A stretch of DNA of 64,000 bases from Aphrophora alni. Taxonomy: Eukaryota > Arthropoda > Insecta > Hemiptera > Aphrophoridae. Shown piece by piece: positions 12,601 to 27,600 of this stretch. The stretch lies in assembly GCA_963513935.1 (NCBI GenBank), contig OY740767.1:152588431-152652430 (forward strand). Direction: 5' to 3'. A program made the translations under genes and the position numbers. Each line of letters begins with the position of its first letter. Position 1 is the first letter of the stretch. The notes beneath the pieces were generated by a model. That model was not told the origin of the DNA. It saw nothing but the letters and a program-made list of their open reading frames with translations, and ran no database searches.

Positions 12601-15600
12601 AAAGTTTCTGAATTATAGATGGTAGGCAAGATAAATATATTAAATTTGGTTTGAATATTTAATTATTTTTGTTGTAACTAATCTTTTGAAATAATTTTAA
12701 TAATTAATATAAAGTCTATAGAATTCTTACATTTTTCCTTCCTAATGTGACACAGCTGTTCACTGCTCACTGGCAGGTTTCTTAGTCATAAAACATTTAA
12801 ACTTCAATTGTCACATATATTAAACTTACACAAAACCAATTTTTGAAATTTCCACAAACATTTAAACTACACATAACACTGTCAAAGTATATGTGAGTAG
12901 AACTCATTGTTAAAATCCGTGTATTATATTTATGTGGCCACATAGTTGAGCATTTTGAGTGAATATCAAAGGATAGAACGGTGATAAGAGCAAAGACGTT
13001 AAAACAATAAGTCTTACAGTAGTTATAATATACGAGCGGGGGACCCAAAAAAAAACGAGAATTTGGTCATAACTCCTTTATTTTTCAATATTTTTATACC
13101 AAATTTTGGTCAACTTCAAAATAATTACCATTGACTGCAATGCACTTCTCTAATCATTTCTTCCATTGTTCGAAACATTGTTGATATTCACTTAATGGAA
13201 TGTTCTTTTAGTCTATCCAGCGATTTTTGTTTCACCTTTTCCACAGTCTCAAAACGTTTACCTTTCATATCCCGAGTCGGAGGAACAAAAAAAAGTCTAT
13301 GGGAACAAGATTTGGTGAATGGGGGGGGGGGGGGTGAGCAATCGGGTGTCATACCATTTTTCGTCAAAAACTGCTTCACATACAGGGCGGTGTGGGTAGG
13401 TGTGTTGTCATGGTGGAAGAACCAATCCTCTGTGCGCCACATATCCGCCCTTTTTCTTCGAATGCTCTCCTTCCGTCTCTTCAAAACCTCCAAGTAGAAA
13501 TGTTGGTTAAACGTTTGGTCCGGAGGAACAAATTCTGAATGCCCAACACTTCGGCAATGAAACAAATGAGCATTGTCTTGATGTTTGACTTCACCATGGG
13601 GCATTTTTTTGGACGATGAGACTGAACTGTCTTCCACTGGCTTGATTGCTGTTTTGTTTCAGAGTCATATCCATAACACCATGATTCATCACCAGTTATG
13701 ACCTTAGAAAAAAATTCTGGGTCCTCTTGTAGCTGATTTTGCAGGTCAAAACAGGCATGAAGTCGGCGCTCCCTTTGCTCGTCTGTGAGAAGGCGTGGAA
13801 CAAGTTTGGCTGCAACTCTTCTCATGCACAAATCCTCTGGATTGAACTCCAAGTCAACCCAGACATCGCAACTAATTGATCAATGGTTTGGCGACTGTCT
13901 TCACGAACCAGAGTGTTGATTTTCTCAACATTGTTGTTAGTTCTTGATGTTGAAGAGCGCCCAGAACGAGGCTGGTCTTCAGTCAACATTTCTTCATTTT
14001 TAAAATGCTGATACCACTTGTAGACACGTGTTTTACTTAAAATAGCTTCCCCATAAGCTATTTTAAGCATTACTAGAGTTTTCGGGGGTGTTTTCCCTAA
14101 CAGGAAACAAAATTTCACTGCCACACGTTGCTCCTAGCAGTCTTCCATTTTATGTTTTCGCCAAAACGGAAAAAGGTCGTTCACAAAATAAGTTCTCAAG
14201 GACAAACTGATCCACTCACAGCAAACAAATGTCGCACACTGACGTGTAGCAATGTGACTCGAGACTCCTTCTCTGGCCGACCGGCCACGCCCACCCCCTC
14301 TCCTCACCAGCCCGATTCCCATTACTATTGGGTCCCCCCTCGTATACAATTAATTCATGAAAGACTAATGATATAATAATCTTTTATTCTGGTTTTGTTT
14401 ATTTAGTATTGAGGTTAAAAGTAATTATACTTGATTGTTGAGCACTTGGTATTTTATAAAATGTTTTAATAGCTGCTGTTTATTGTCTATCTAATATTTA
14501 TATAATGGTGATCTATTTTATATATTATTTTAAACTGTATCCAAATTTAATGTATTATTTATAAAGTTTTATGTAATGCTATATAATTTTGTAAAGAAAG
14601 GTTCCAGCAATAAATTATTATTATTATAAGTATCTAGCCATTAATTTAATATTAGCACAAATATACTGTGCCTAGAACGGTGTAACCATCACTGTATCCC
14701 CTTCCAATGCAATGAATCTTCTTTAAAATAGTGCCCTTTGAACTTACTTACATACTAAACTTATCCCTCCGACTCTTTCGCTTTTTAAAACACTCTGTAC
14801 AAAGTTCTCATTGTGTTCTACTCAGAAGTTGCAGAGAGCCAAATCTGGGTTAGGGCAAAAAACTCTTTACGAGATATGATGAATGGGAAGGTGTAGTGTC
14901 TTGAGTATGTTGTCAGTGGTCAGTAATAATATTCTTACTCATTTATATTAACTATTCAGTATCTGCATTAACTTACTCATCCTGCATTAGCTGTATCACA
15001 CGTTGGTATTATATTTCAACATAAACCATACTAGAATAACAAGGAAATCAAATAACATTAATTTATAAATATTATGACTTCTGAAATATTATATGTTTGG
15101 AAGTTGAATTTTTTTGAAAAAATTCCTTCCCCTCTTGGCTTTTTACTTGTGGGGAAAAAATCGGGAAATGTACGGTAATTTTTGAATTCCAGTTGGCTGG
15201 ACATCCTGGTCTGTAATACAAACACTAAAAGAGAACATAGGTGGCAAGGGTGAGTGTACAGTACATTATTGTAAAACAAACTGTATTAGATTTAAAAAAA
15301 GGTTTTTTCCACTTTAGTTAAGGCTTATTTGCAATTTTATTAGGTTAACCCATTACCGGCGGAATAAAACTGTGCCGCGCGGCACCCAGCAAGCCGGAGT
15401 TATTTCACCAGATCTACCCGCATCTTTGCGGGCGAAAGACGTTGCGTTCACGTCCTTTTCACATATTGGTATTCTAACAAAGCTATATCTCTTTTTATAA
15501 ATGTAAACAACTATAATGAGTAAAACAAAACTTTAAAACTTCATCTTGGTCTGAAGGTTCAACCACTTGTAGTTCGTCGAAAGCTCCGCACAACACTGGA

Positions 15601-18600
15601 TTACGCACGAGCAGACGGGGACAAACACGAACTAATAATAACTCATTCCCATCCAAAAACGAAGGATCAGTATCACTATCACTGTTACTATCACTTTCTA
15701 ATAATAACCTATCAAGTTCCGATGAACGTAAGTTGTCACCCATCTCGCCAACAAAACATAACAGATCGACACACTCATTCACAAAACGGCGGCAAACTGA
15801 CAGTATAAAAAAAAGTAGGCATTCGCAAACAATATGTTGGATTTTTCTTGAAACACATCGTTAGGCATCCGCGCACAATCTATTGGAGATAATTAAAAAC
15901 ACAAACCGCACAATCTAGCAGAGTTATCATGAATCACAACTGTTAGTTGACAATGCAGAATAATTGAAAGTGACATAGATGTCTTTCGGAGTTTGGTCCA
16001 CCTAACGCTAGGATGTGAGCGTCACATCTTTCGCCCGCAATGGGTTTAATGTAAAATCATCTACTTTTGCTGATATTCACACTATTATATTATACTTTAT
16101 ACAATTTTATCTAGGTTATTTTTATTAATACAAAAAATAGTGTGCCAATGGTTTATTTAACTGTTATATTTATTTATTTTTTGTTTTGTTTTAGGGAAAT
16201 ATCAGAGAGGACTTTTGTTGAATGTGTTGATATTGCTCATCTTAATAAAACCTGTTGTTGTGGTAAGTGGAACCAACTGTGAATTTTTTGTTTAAAAAAA
16301 AGTAATAACGAAAGGCTTATAAGTGTTAAGACTATAAATTATTAGTTATATTATAAGTGCATCTATCATATCAGTTTCATAAACTACTTATATTTCAGAC
16401 TCTTAAATTTCGAAGTCTAAAATACTTATCTGTACTGACATTACTTTATTCATGATCTTTAACTTATCTGATAATAGGCTAAGCTTCATTGCAATTTTTT
16501 GGTTATCGAAAATTAAAAATAATTGATTCTGGCTCATTCAGTGATAAAGAAACAAGAGCTTTTAAAAGAAAACAAAGAATATTTGAAAATAAATGATGCA
16601 CAATATTTCACCAACCTCCTTAAACATTCAAACACAAAACCAAAGGCAGAAGTAATGTGCGCATAAAGCCAATGGTCCTGGGTTCGATTCCCAGTCTAGG
16701 TCGTATATTTTTCACTTGAAATATTATTGTATTTTCAATGCTAGTAAAAATGTATAAGCGGAAAAATTAAAAATATATATTAAATTTTTTATTCACTTGT
16801 ATGTTGTTCCAGTTGGTTGGAAAGGAAGGCCTCGATTGTCGAGACAAAGGACTGATAACAAAATCAAACCGCTCATGGATAGAAAAATTGATCCACTAAT
16901 ATTAAAATTACAGGATAATAGGTAAGTACACTGGGTATTATTTCTTGATAAGAAATTTTGTGGTTTGCATTTTTATTGTGATGTCACATATTTTATCATA
17001 AACGTTTTTGATACAAATTATTGCTATTTGTGATCACATTCGTAGAAATACCAACATTTAAGACCATGAAATGTCCACCAATTCTACCCACGTTAATAAT
17101 TAGATCATTTTTGACTCAATACAAATATGAGGTCAGGTAAAAGTTTGGAATCACTTGATTATAGGAAAATGTTGATTTAAAATCTGATAATTTGGTTATT
17201 TGTATCCAATCTCTAAAGGTTTGGATTTTAATAAGGTCTACATTTTCATTGGTAATTTTGAATCCTCCATCTTAGATTGAACTTGAAATATTTAACCCTA
17301 GAACTGCCAGTGTAAACTTTAATAGTTTTTTAATTCATAAAAAATACTAATATTATGCAAAACCCAACTTGTAAGATATCATTTTTCTCAGAAAGGTGCA
17401 TGGAATTTATCTGTGTAATGAAAAAATGTAAGATGTAAAGGTTTTGGAGTAAGTATGTAAGGTATCGAAAAATGGAGTGATAACTCCACAGAAAACCCTA
17501 TATACACAACAATAAAAAATATAATTTTTTCGAGATATACAAAAGTTTTGTAATGTAATTGTGAATAAATGTTGATAAAAATAAAAATGAATTTATAAAA
17601 TTAACAAATGAAAAATAAATTTTACGAAATTAGCTAAAAAAAAGTTGGGCTTCATGTGAAAAATCACCAAAAACAATAATGTTACAAAAACAAAACTTCT
17701 TATCATTTTTCTCAGAAAGATGCATAAAATTTACCTTTGTAAGGGGAAAAAATGGAGTTAGTATGTCAGGAATTAAAAATTCTTACAAAAACTGAAGTCA
17801 AAATTCCACGTGAAAATCTATATATACCATACAAAATTTTTTAAATTTTTTTCAAGATATAGAAAAGGATTTATACTATATTTGTGGCATAAAGGTAGGT
17901 AAAAACAAAAATCAATTTATAAAATTTTCATTAGCATCATTAATTTATATGTAAAAAGTGGAAATTTGTAAAAGATTTATGCCTAATTTGAAAAAAAAAA
18001 TCACCAAAAAATAGTAATATAATGAATGCAAAACACAACTTGTAAAATATAATTATTCTCAGAAAGGTCCATAGACTTTATCTTTGTAATGAAAAAAATA
18101 ATTAAATGTAAAAAATTTGAAGTTAGTACATCGGAAATCAAAAATTCTTACAAAAACCGAAGCCAAAATGCCAAATGAAAGCCTATATTTATATACATTT
18201 TTTTATAGATGTATAAAATTATTTGTACTATATTTGTGCATAAATGTTGGTAAAACAAAAATCAATTTATAAAATTTTCATTAGACAAAATTAATTTTTA
18301 CCTAAACAAAATCAGAGTGTCCAGCAGCCTTGAGAAAGATGCTTGAATTTTGCCGCCCATCAGGAATTTTTTTCCAAGAAGATTTAAAGTTCAGATTTTA
18401 GTAAAATTAAAATTCATATATAAAAATAATTTTGACATGGAGTTTGTAAAGGCTAAAATATTATTTTTTTCCTTCTTTTTAATGTATTTGGAGTAATGAT
18501 TTGGTCTCATAACAGCGGACGAACATTGCTCGCACACAATAATAACACTCTCTCCCTGTATTTGGGGTCCAATTAGTTCGATTTGAAAAAAAGTAAACCC

Positions 18601-21600
18601 TTTATATTTATATCAACACCTTTGTAGTTAGTATTGACCGTCATTGAAAAAATCCAATGTTATGATAAATTGAAATGGATGTTTTTATATTTTGATTTCG
18701 TCAAGAGTTGTTTACTTCTCTAAATCTTTTGCTCTGAAATATTTTTCTCCAAAACTCTTGAATCAGTTTTTTTTTTTTTCTGTGTCCAAATATATTCTAT
18801 TTACACTTTTCAGTTTTCAAATGGAGTTTGATGAAAAATTAATTTTCGTGGGGTATATTACCAAAAATTTTAAACTTTTCATTAAGTAATTTTTGTAAAT
18901 CTATATTTTATTGCCAAAATATGCGTACAATACAAATTTTGCTATATCAAATATGTCCACATGTTTTGGTTATTAAACGTTTTATTTTTGTAGTGCTTAC
19001 GCCTCTAATAACTTCATAAAAGTTGAATGTTGAATTTTAAACAGTATTTTCACTACATTTAGTGAGAAAAAACAGAATTTTATAAAGTTGTTTTAAATAA
19101 GTGTTGCTTTGATTATTGTGTTTTAAAAGAAGTTAATCACCCAGGCTTTTTGCAAGTAGCGGAACAGCAGAGTACACTAACCTATACAGTGAAATAAATG
19201 TATTAAAATTCAACATAAAATATAAATTATGAACATTGTTTTGACTTATGACCATTTGGACTTTATTTATATCAATTACTTCACTCGAAGTTTTTGTAAA
19301 CGGTAGAACAGTGGTGTGTCTGTTGTTGCAATATAGTGAAATTACTTTTATAAGATCCAGTGGTACAAAAACCTTTACACTATACAGTAAAATAAAAATA
19401 ATAAAATTGAATATAAATATATATATTTTAAATTGAGTTATACCATTTTAATTTGATTTATTTTAATTACCACACCTGGACTGAGTGTGAAACAGAGGAG
19501 TGCCAGTTGTCTGCAGTACCGTTATAGTGCGATCATCTTGATAAAAAATAATGTTATCAATTGTTATTTCCTTGAAGTCCTTTGGACATTATAAATTAAA
19601 TATTCATATTGACGCTATACAGTCTGAAATTATATATTTAGGTGGAAAAGTTTTAAAAAACGACTGAGAATTCTTGGGAAAATAAGTGGGGAAACCGATA
19701 AAATTAAGAATTTCAGTAGTAAGTGTTAGTAGATATACCTTGCCGTTGATCTTCTAGCATTGACCTTCAAACCTGCCGATAAGTGGGTTAGACTACCTGA
19801 CGGACAATCTATTAATTTTAATCCAATGCCTTTCCGAATTACTCTTTTCTTAACTTTCTTTCATTTTTTATATGCAACAAATGTTTGCTACACTATTAAA
19901 TATATCATTTGTGTTTGGAAAGGTGTTTAAAATTAGGTTAAATTATGTTTAGTTATTTTATATTACATAATCGACGATAAAAAAAATGGAAACTTACATA
20001 TGGACAGTGCTAAACCTTTTCATAAATAAAAAATATGATTTCTATAATCATATTATTTTAATTCAAAAAATAAATAAATAAACACAAAATTATAATAAAT
20101 TTAAATTTTGTAAAAATAGTATATTTTATCTTGCTTTTGATTTTTGAGATATCGCCTACAGTATATTATTATTTTTATCAACAAGAGCCTTGAAATCCTT
20201 GAATTATGCCTGAATTCTTTGAGTTTTGGTCACTGGACACCCTTAAATTTGTAATTTTCTAAAAAGTTAGCCCTATTTGAACTAACCTTTGTATTAGGTA
20301 GGCCTGAAACAATATCACTGAAAAATTTAAAATTCACTCAAAAAATATACTCCAGAAACAATAACACACATATTGTAACTTTTATAAACAAATTATAATA
20401 AATAAATCGAGCCATGCATGGAAGACAACTATGCACAAATATTGGACACAAAACATGGCCAAGACAAGGGAATTTCAAGTTCAGAATACATAGGGTTGTA
20501 CCAACTGAAAGATCTAAATTTCATCTTCCTAATGGTGTGCAGAACGGTTACAAAATATCAATGTAACAAATCGATATTTCATATTTCGTAAACTCACTGA
20601 AAAGAAAATGAGTCTGGCTATCTTCAAAAATTCCTGCAGCACCTTCCCTTGATCAATCTTGGCCCACTGACCAAGTTTCCTCCCACCAAGTAGTAAGTCA
20701 TGTAATCATGTATCTCGAAATATCTAATAGGTTACAACTATGTAGTATCAAATTCCATGTGTATCAACATTCATGCTACACACATTCAAAAAGTTTTTTG
20801 TCAGCATTCCTTGTGTAACCTTGCTATGTCAACCAATTAGAATTACAACCAAAGAATAACTTATAACATAACATTTTTATAATCATTTTTACTGGAAAGA
20901 CTGATTCGCAGGAAAGACGAAGCAAATTGCCTTTAAAATTTATTATACAAAAATAAACAATCAAACTCCAAGGAATTTCCCTACTCAGCATGTAATCTAA
21001 TCTTCACACAACACTTCATTCATAATAAACCTGACATAAGTATTTCTTGTGCTCACTCAGTATAGTGCTTGTGAAACACAAAGACTAACTTAAAATTTAC
21101 CACTGACAATGTTAAATATTTCAAAATGGATAACAACCCGTACCAATATATTCAAAAATCATTCATTCAAACTGTATAATAAATAAAATTATTCTTAAAT
21201 CAACAGATTAAACAAATTTACATAAAAGTAATTAATAATCTTCAGAAATAACAAATATTTGACAACCTAAAAGCGTACAACAAATTGAATATAAATGTTA
21301 CTGCAAAACATACAATATTTCTCATATTTCTCTCAAAGTTTATAAATAACTAATTACAAATCAAATTTCAAACATAATTCAACAAATTAACCCATTAATA
21401 TAAAATAAATTCACATTAAATAAAGATAAACTAATTGTCTAAAACAAAATTTTCCAATTAAATCAAGTAAAATAAAATTTTTTAAAAAATGTCTACAATC
21501 AATTAATAAAATCAACAAAAGATAAAATAAAGCAATAGAGTTTTTAGTAAATACTAAACCCGTGGCCGATAAGAATTCAACAAAACTCAACAATAATTTT

Positions 21601-24600
21601 CAACTATGTTACTAATTTTAAAACAATAGTAAAAATAACTTCTTTAGTGAAAATCCTTAGTATTTATCTGTTGTTTTTAGTAAAACCTAAAAGCACAGTG
21701 CTAACATCACCACTACAGGGAACTAGTTCAGCCGACTAGTTTCCCAATACTCACACGGCAAACCCTGCCAACATACACGCCATACAAACACATTAATTCC
21801 CCGGCCCTAAATGGTTTTGCTTCGGCCAATCTCACCTTACAGGTCCCGCACTCGCAACTTGTCTCTAATCGGCCGACAGCTCACATTGACCACGAGAGCG
21901 CCTAAAATTCCACGACTTTGAACAATGGCGCTCTGCGACATTATTCCGAGCCAATCACAACCACGTCAACGGCCAATGCACCATTTGTTAGGATTGGTTC
22001 CTCTAAATTGCCTGAGTTCTTTATTTTCAATATAATCAAATCAGTGGTTCAGTTATCTAATTAATGGTTTTTTATTATTTAATACAACTTGACTATTTCT
22101 CTTAGTTCTTTTATATATTAATTATTTTAATATAATTATTAAATATTTTAATCTTTTTAATTACTAAGAATTCAGAATGACTATAATTGTTGTGACTCAC
22201 AGATCTGATTCTACGTTATAGTTTATTATGACTTTTCTCTGAAATAATTACAAGGTTTATACACAATGTTTGGTCACCCTGCTTCCCACTCTTATGGATG
22301 CTCGTCCGACGTCTCAATACTCCTAGGAAGCTCTCACTCCCCAAATCCGTCTGGCTATCCTCAATAACTATTCTCCCCAGAAACTATTACTTGCCAGTCT
22401 GTCTGACTATCTTCAAGATTTCCTTCAGCACCTTCTCTTGATCAATCTTGTCCCACTGACCAAATTTCCTCCCAACCAAGGGTTTATATATCATTGTAGC
22501 ATCAATGACATCTGCCTTGCTTGCAAGGTAAGCAATTTCATCACTTTTCCAGGTGTTTCACGATAATTTGTCGTACTGGCTTCTTAAAAAGAACTTAGAC
22601 TATATTCCTAACTAAAAGTATCCTAATTCCTAAAAGTAAAATTCCAATATTTTTTTCCAATTATTAGCACAGTCACTTTGATCTTACGTGTTATTTATGT
22701 TTAGGGAGATCCGGGGCAAAGATCATCAGTTTGACAGAAATGTTCCAGCTAGAGATGTACAAGAACAAGGTAAATGTTAAAACCAATTATATAAGAGTCA
22801 TAACCGTTTTGTTACATAAAACTTTATTATGTAAACCTAATGATTTTGTTATTAACCTTCAACGTTTATGTATATAGTTACAAGAATACCAAATATTTTA
22901 ACTACGATCCTATTAAAAATTAAAAAGCTCCCAATGTATATTTGTAAATATTTCTTATTTTAATCTACACCTATAATGTGAACTGTTTTTCCGCGGCGAT
23001 TACTAATTTAGGAAACGAGAAATATACATTTAAATAATGATATCAACATAAATTTAGTTTCCTTAAATTAACACGTTACGCCTAACTAATTTTCATGGTA
23101 CTACACTGTTAAATATATTTTTGTTTAACCTTGGGAATAATTAGATATTCAAGTATTTGGGATTTCTTCTGATCCTTATTATAATAAATAAATACCCAAA
23201 TATTTATATAATGAATGTTGAACCTTTTTCAGTGTACCTAACATTATTATAAAATATGATGTAACAATGAAAATAAGAAGTCCAAGCTAATTAGAAAGTT
23301 TTTGAAGAGTTTTTTAGAAATCAAAGAAATGTTTGATTTATTGTATCTAAGCTGTCTTCAGTAAAACACTTGGAAGGCCAGTGTACTACAACGGAAATTC
23401 GTTGTATGGGGTTATATTTTGGTTAAAAAAGAAAAATATCAAAAAATAATCCCAATGCAAGGTTTGGATGTTTTGTAGAACTTTTTACTGCTTATAGCCG
23501 GTCGGTGAGATTGAACTATGGAATGGTCCAAGGTCAAATCTTACCGACTTGTTCTAACGGTAAATTCCTATGTCGGCGGATTTTGAATTGAAAAATCATT
23601 TTTTATGAATTTTGAAAATGTGAAATAATAATGTATAAGGATATATGTAGTTGTAATACAAGTCGTATGCAATACATATCTAGTACTGTTATTTCATATT
23701 AACTAACAGACGTTACGGCATATTTAAATGAAGAATTTTAAATTTTTCAAAATTAATAAAAATTAATAAACCTTGATATTTTTGAAAATAAAATGTAATT
23801 TTAAGATGAAAGTATTCTTGATAAAATTTGGAAAAAATTGATATTTAAAAAGTTAGCAGAAAAGGTTAAGTCTAAAAGCTAATAAAAGTAAATAAAAATA
23901 AATTTTGAAAAAAGGATTGTATAGAAGTAATTAAATAAATAAAGTTATACTATAATTAATGATTAAAAATATAAATTTGAGTAAAACAAAAGAGTTATGG
24001 TTTTCACGCTATATTATGAAAAGGAAAAAAGATAAGAAGTGGAAATTTTGCAAAAAGAGTTTAAAACCTAATATCTAAAGATTGTGTAAATTTCAGGAAA
24101 ATCAGTTAATAAATAAACCCCAAACCCAAAGGTGTGAAAATATGCACGGGATTACATCACTACCAGAAGTCGTAGAATTGTGTTATCACGGCTAGTGCGT
24201 TTAAATTACGAAATAAACAAAGTTACAAAGTTTGAAAGAAAAAACTTTAAAGGTGTAAGAATTAAAAACTGTAAATTACGCAAATTCTTACGTAAGCTAT
24301 TGAAGGCGAATGAATAGTCCGAGAAATGTCATTCGAAGTGCGGGAAATTGCCGCGGTCGAGAGCTACAATACACCGGTTACGAAAAAACGCAAAAACTGT
24401 TAGGAAAAGTGTTATAGACAATTAAAAGGAAAACAATGAAGATTTTTTCATCAGCCAGTTGCAAGTTGCAGGGTTTAAATGTTCAAGGATAAGTGACGTA
24501 GTTAGAGGCGGAGTTAAGATACCAACTTACAGCAAAAATAAATTAAAGGATTAATTAGAACAAAGTGATTAAAAAGGACAATTTAAAAACAGTAAACATA

Positions 24601-27600
24601 ACAAATAAATTAATAATAAATAACAGAACCACCTACACCGAAAATAATCAAGAAATTGCATAGAAATACATCATAAATGGAACTATCGTATCGGTCCAGT
24701 GAGGGAAAAAAATTGGTATCGATATACGATAGTTTTTGGCTATAAAAAGAGCCGCACGAATCTCATACTGGTCTCTCTTAAAAAATTGGTGGAAACAGTT
24801 GCTAGGGGTGATTATGCCCGACAGGTCTCTCTTAAAAAATTGGTGGAAACAGTTGCTAGGGGTGATTATGCCCGACAGGTCTCTCATGAAAAATTAGTTG
24901 AACAAGTGTAAGGGGTGACTATGCCCGAACGTCTCTTTTAAAAAATAGTTTGAAGAAGTTTAAGTGTTACAATGCCAACGTATTAAAACAGCGTCAGCGA
25001 GAGCGATAGAAGGGAATAGATTCGAACAACCAGCCAGCCTTCTGAACTCCATGGAGAAACTATAAGACAACTTTAATCGAAATTCAACCAACCAGACACC
25101 AGAGGACCATCAGCATCTCAGGAATCAGGATCGACAACACGGCGGACAAGGTCTGAGAAAATCCAAATTTCCTTTTTTAAAGGGCAAAATTGGCCCGATT
25201 TTAGAGTCTCACTGATTTTCCTGAGATAAATTTTTTTTTTGTGTGTAATTAAATGAATATATTAAATAAAATGTCAAAATCATGTGTGAATAAAAATCTT
25301 TTCAATAAATAAATTTAATAAATGAAATAATTTAAATTCAGAAATACTAGAAATTTTTTTGTTTTCTATATATCAATTTTGAGAAATTCATAAGTAATTG
25401 CCTTCTGCTCAAAAGAGAAATATTTAGTTATTATCCATTAGTTTTATTAGAGAAATTGTTTGATTTTATTTTGTTGACTTGTGTCAAGTTTATTATTTCA
25501 GTTGTTTTATTTCAGTTAATTAAAAGAATTAATTTTTTCATTTTTCCTCTAAATCTGTGTTTTATTTAGAATTGGTCACACATATATATGCTATATTTTC
25601 AGGTTTGTGATTATAAAAAAGGGTAAAATATATTGTATCAAAAAGGTATTCCTAAGGACAACCAGCGAGATTAAAATTCAAAAGTAAAGTAAATTCGTGT
25701 TCTCCCTGAGAAATAGGGTAATCATAAATACAGTTTCTGGAAGTCGTAAATAAAAAGGGGGGTACCGGTAATTTGGGGCAACTCAAATTATCGAAGAAGT
25801 TATTCAATCCAGGCCAGCAAGATAGTAAGCCAAAAACTTCCAGTGGATTGGATAATTTATTCTTTTTGTCACGCGAGAACGAATCCTGTAGGCTTAAAAT
25901 CTCAGGATTCGAGACTGTTACGTATTAATTAAGATAGGGGGCGTAATTAGTCTGACTCTAAAAAAGATAGAGTTTTTTCGTTGTAGTACTTACAATCGTT
26001 TATACTTCCTGTATCCCAAAAATCAGTAATTAGACAACTAGTGAATTTGTTCGGTGCAGTTTCATCTGGTAAGCATTTATAAAACCTTCTTGATACTTCG
26101 TATACGATTTTGATTCTATATAACTCTAAGCAATAAATACGGTGTAATAAACAATAAGATGTGTTGTTGCTGCATGAAAGGCATTGCTGCTCAGACTGGA
26201 AATGGTTGGTGCCACACCTATTGTTGACAAGTTAATGCTCTAGCAGTGCTGTCACACATTCTACCGTCACACAACAAATTTCGCTATTTAAAATATCTTT
26301 TACAAATTGAACTATCTTTCCTACAGGATATTAAAATTTTTCTTGCATAACTTTTCGATCACCTGGTATGCGAGATCCAGAGGGTTATTTTGAAGGGGAC
26401 TAAGGTGCCTTATACACAGTGTATATTTGTTAATATTAATAGGCTGGATGCATTTTGGGCGGACCTTGACACTCGTTTTATGAGTGGAAGAAGTAGAAAT
26501 AATCATCTTTATATAATGTATTGAGGACATTCTTAATATTAATTATTCAGTACAAATTATTTTCTGTTTGTTTTAGGTAATAATGATTATGACAGACAAT
26601 CTAGGTGGAGACATGTTTCACCCCGTACAGACGGAGATAGATCAAGGCAGAATCATGTTCGAGGGAATAGTGTAGAATCTCCACAGGAATCTTACACCAG
26701 GTAAATATTCTCCTTATGCTACATTCGTAATATGTGTATGTAAAACTGTAATCAAACTCTGGAACAAGTTACTGTCAATAACTTAATAATCAATACCTAG
26801 TTATTCAGAAATTTTTTGTTCTGTGTATTGATCGATATAACTTTTTCACTTTATAATATGTTTAGATTTTGTATGGATAGAAGACACAGGCCTACTTTGG
26901 AAAGTGGTCCTTGGTATTACCTAGTAGTACACAAATAGAAAAACACACAATAAAACACTAAAGTTCTGAAATATTTCGTAAACACTGTTCACTTTCTCAA
27001 TCTGTAGAGAGTACAACATTAGCTATTCTTAGTTGTATCAGTTTGATTCAGAAGCTTAGTGGTATGTAGATGTCTGCCATATTAAAATTCAGCTGTTTTA
27101 TTTCTATTTTAAACATCATTTACGCCCCTCGTTTTCATACTTTCAATACACAGTATGTTTTAAGATTTCTCTAACCCTACTTTAGTTTAAATTACCTTCT
27201 CCAGTCCCTAATTTAACAATTACTCTTTCCTATCATATGTAAGTTGATTTTCCTCCGCTTTTTTTATACCCATGGAATGAATCATATAATTGACAATGTA
27301 TAATCTTTTAGGTTGTTATTTAAGTGTTTTGAAGTATTATTAAGGTAATAATAATAATTATTATTTAAAACCTATTTAACGTTTGCCTCCATTCTGCCTC
27401 TATTTAAATTATATCATACTTTAAATTCGAGTCTAGGCCGTTTAGTCTATTTTAAACTAGTTGTTTATTTTGTGATCCGTATGGTAATTTTAATTAAATT
27501 TAATGGTTCTTTTTATAGTTATAAGCAGTGATATTAGTATTTAGAGACACAGTTCTTTTTTATCCAACAAGGCCGATTTTTCCTTTTAATTATGTATTTA

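Noticed and set aside
13195..13497. 100-codon plus-strand frame
   Set aside because: Antisense to the mariner transposase C-terminal region.
16655..16703. Complete tRNA gene
   Set aside because: Only the T-arm and a possible 3' acceptor strand exist; no D-arm, anticodon arm or pairing 5' end.
24648..24887. Minus-strand 79-codon frame with two repeats of RDLSGIITPSNCFHQFFK
   Set aside because: Arises from the 54-bp tandem repeat; no start context, splice sites or family.
25740..25960. LTR retrotransposon primer-binding site at TTTGGGGCAACTC
   Set aside because: No LTR pair, polypurine tract or coding remnant was found nearby, so the short match is not enough.
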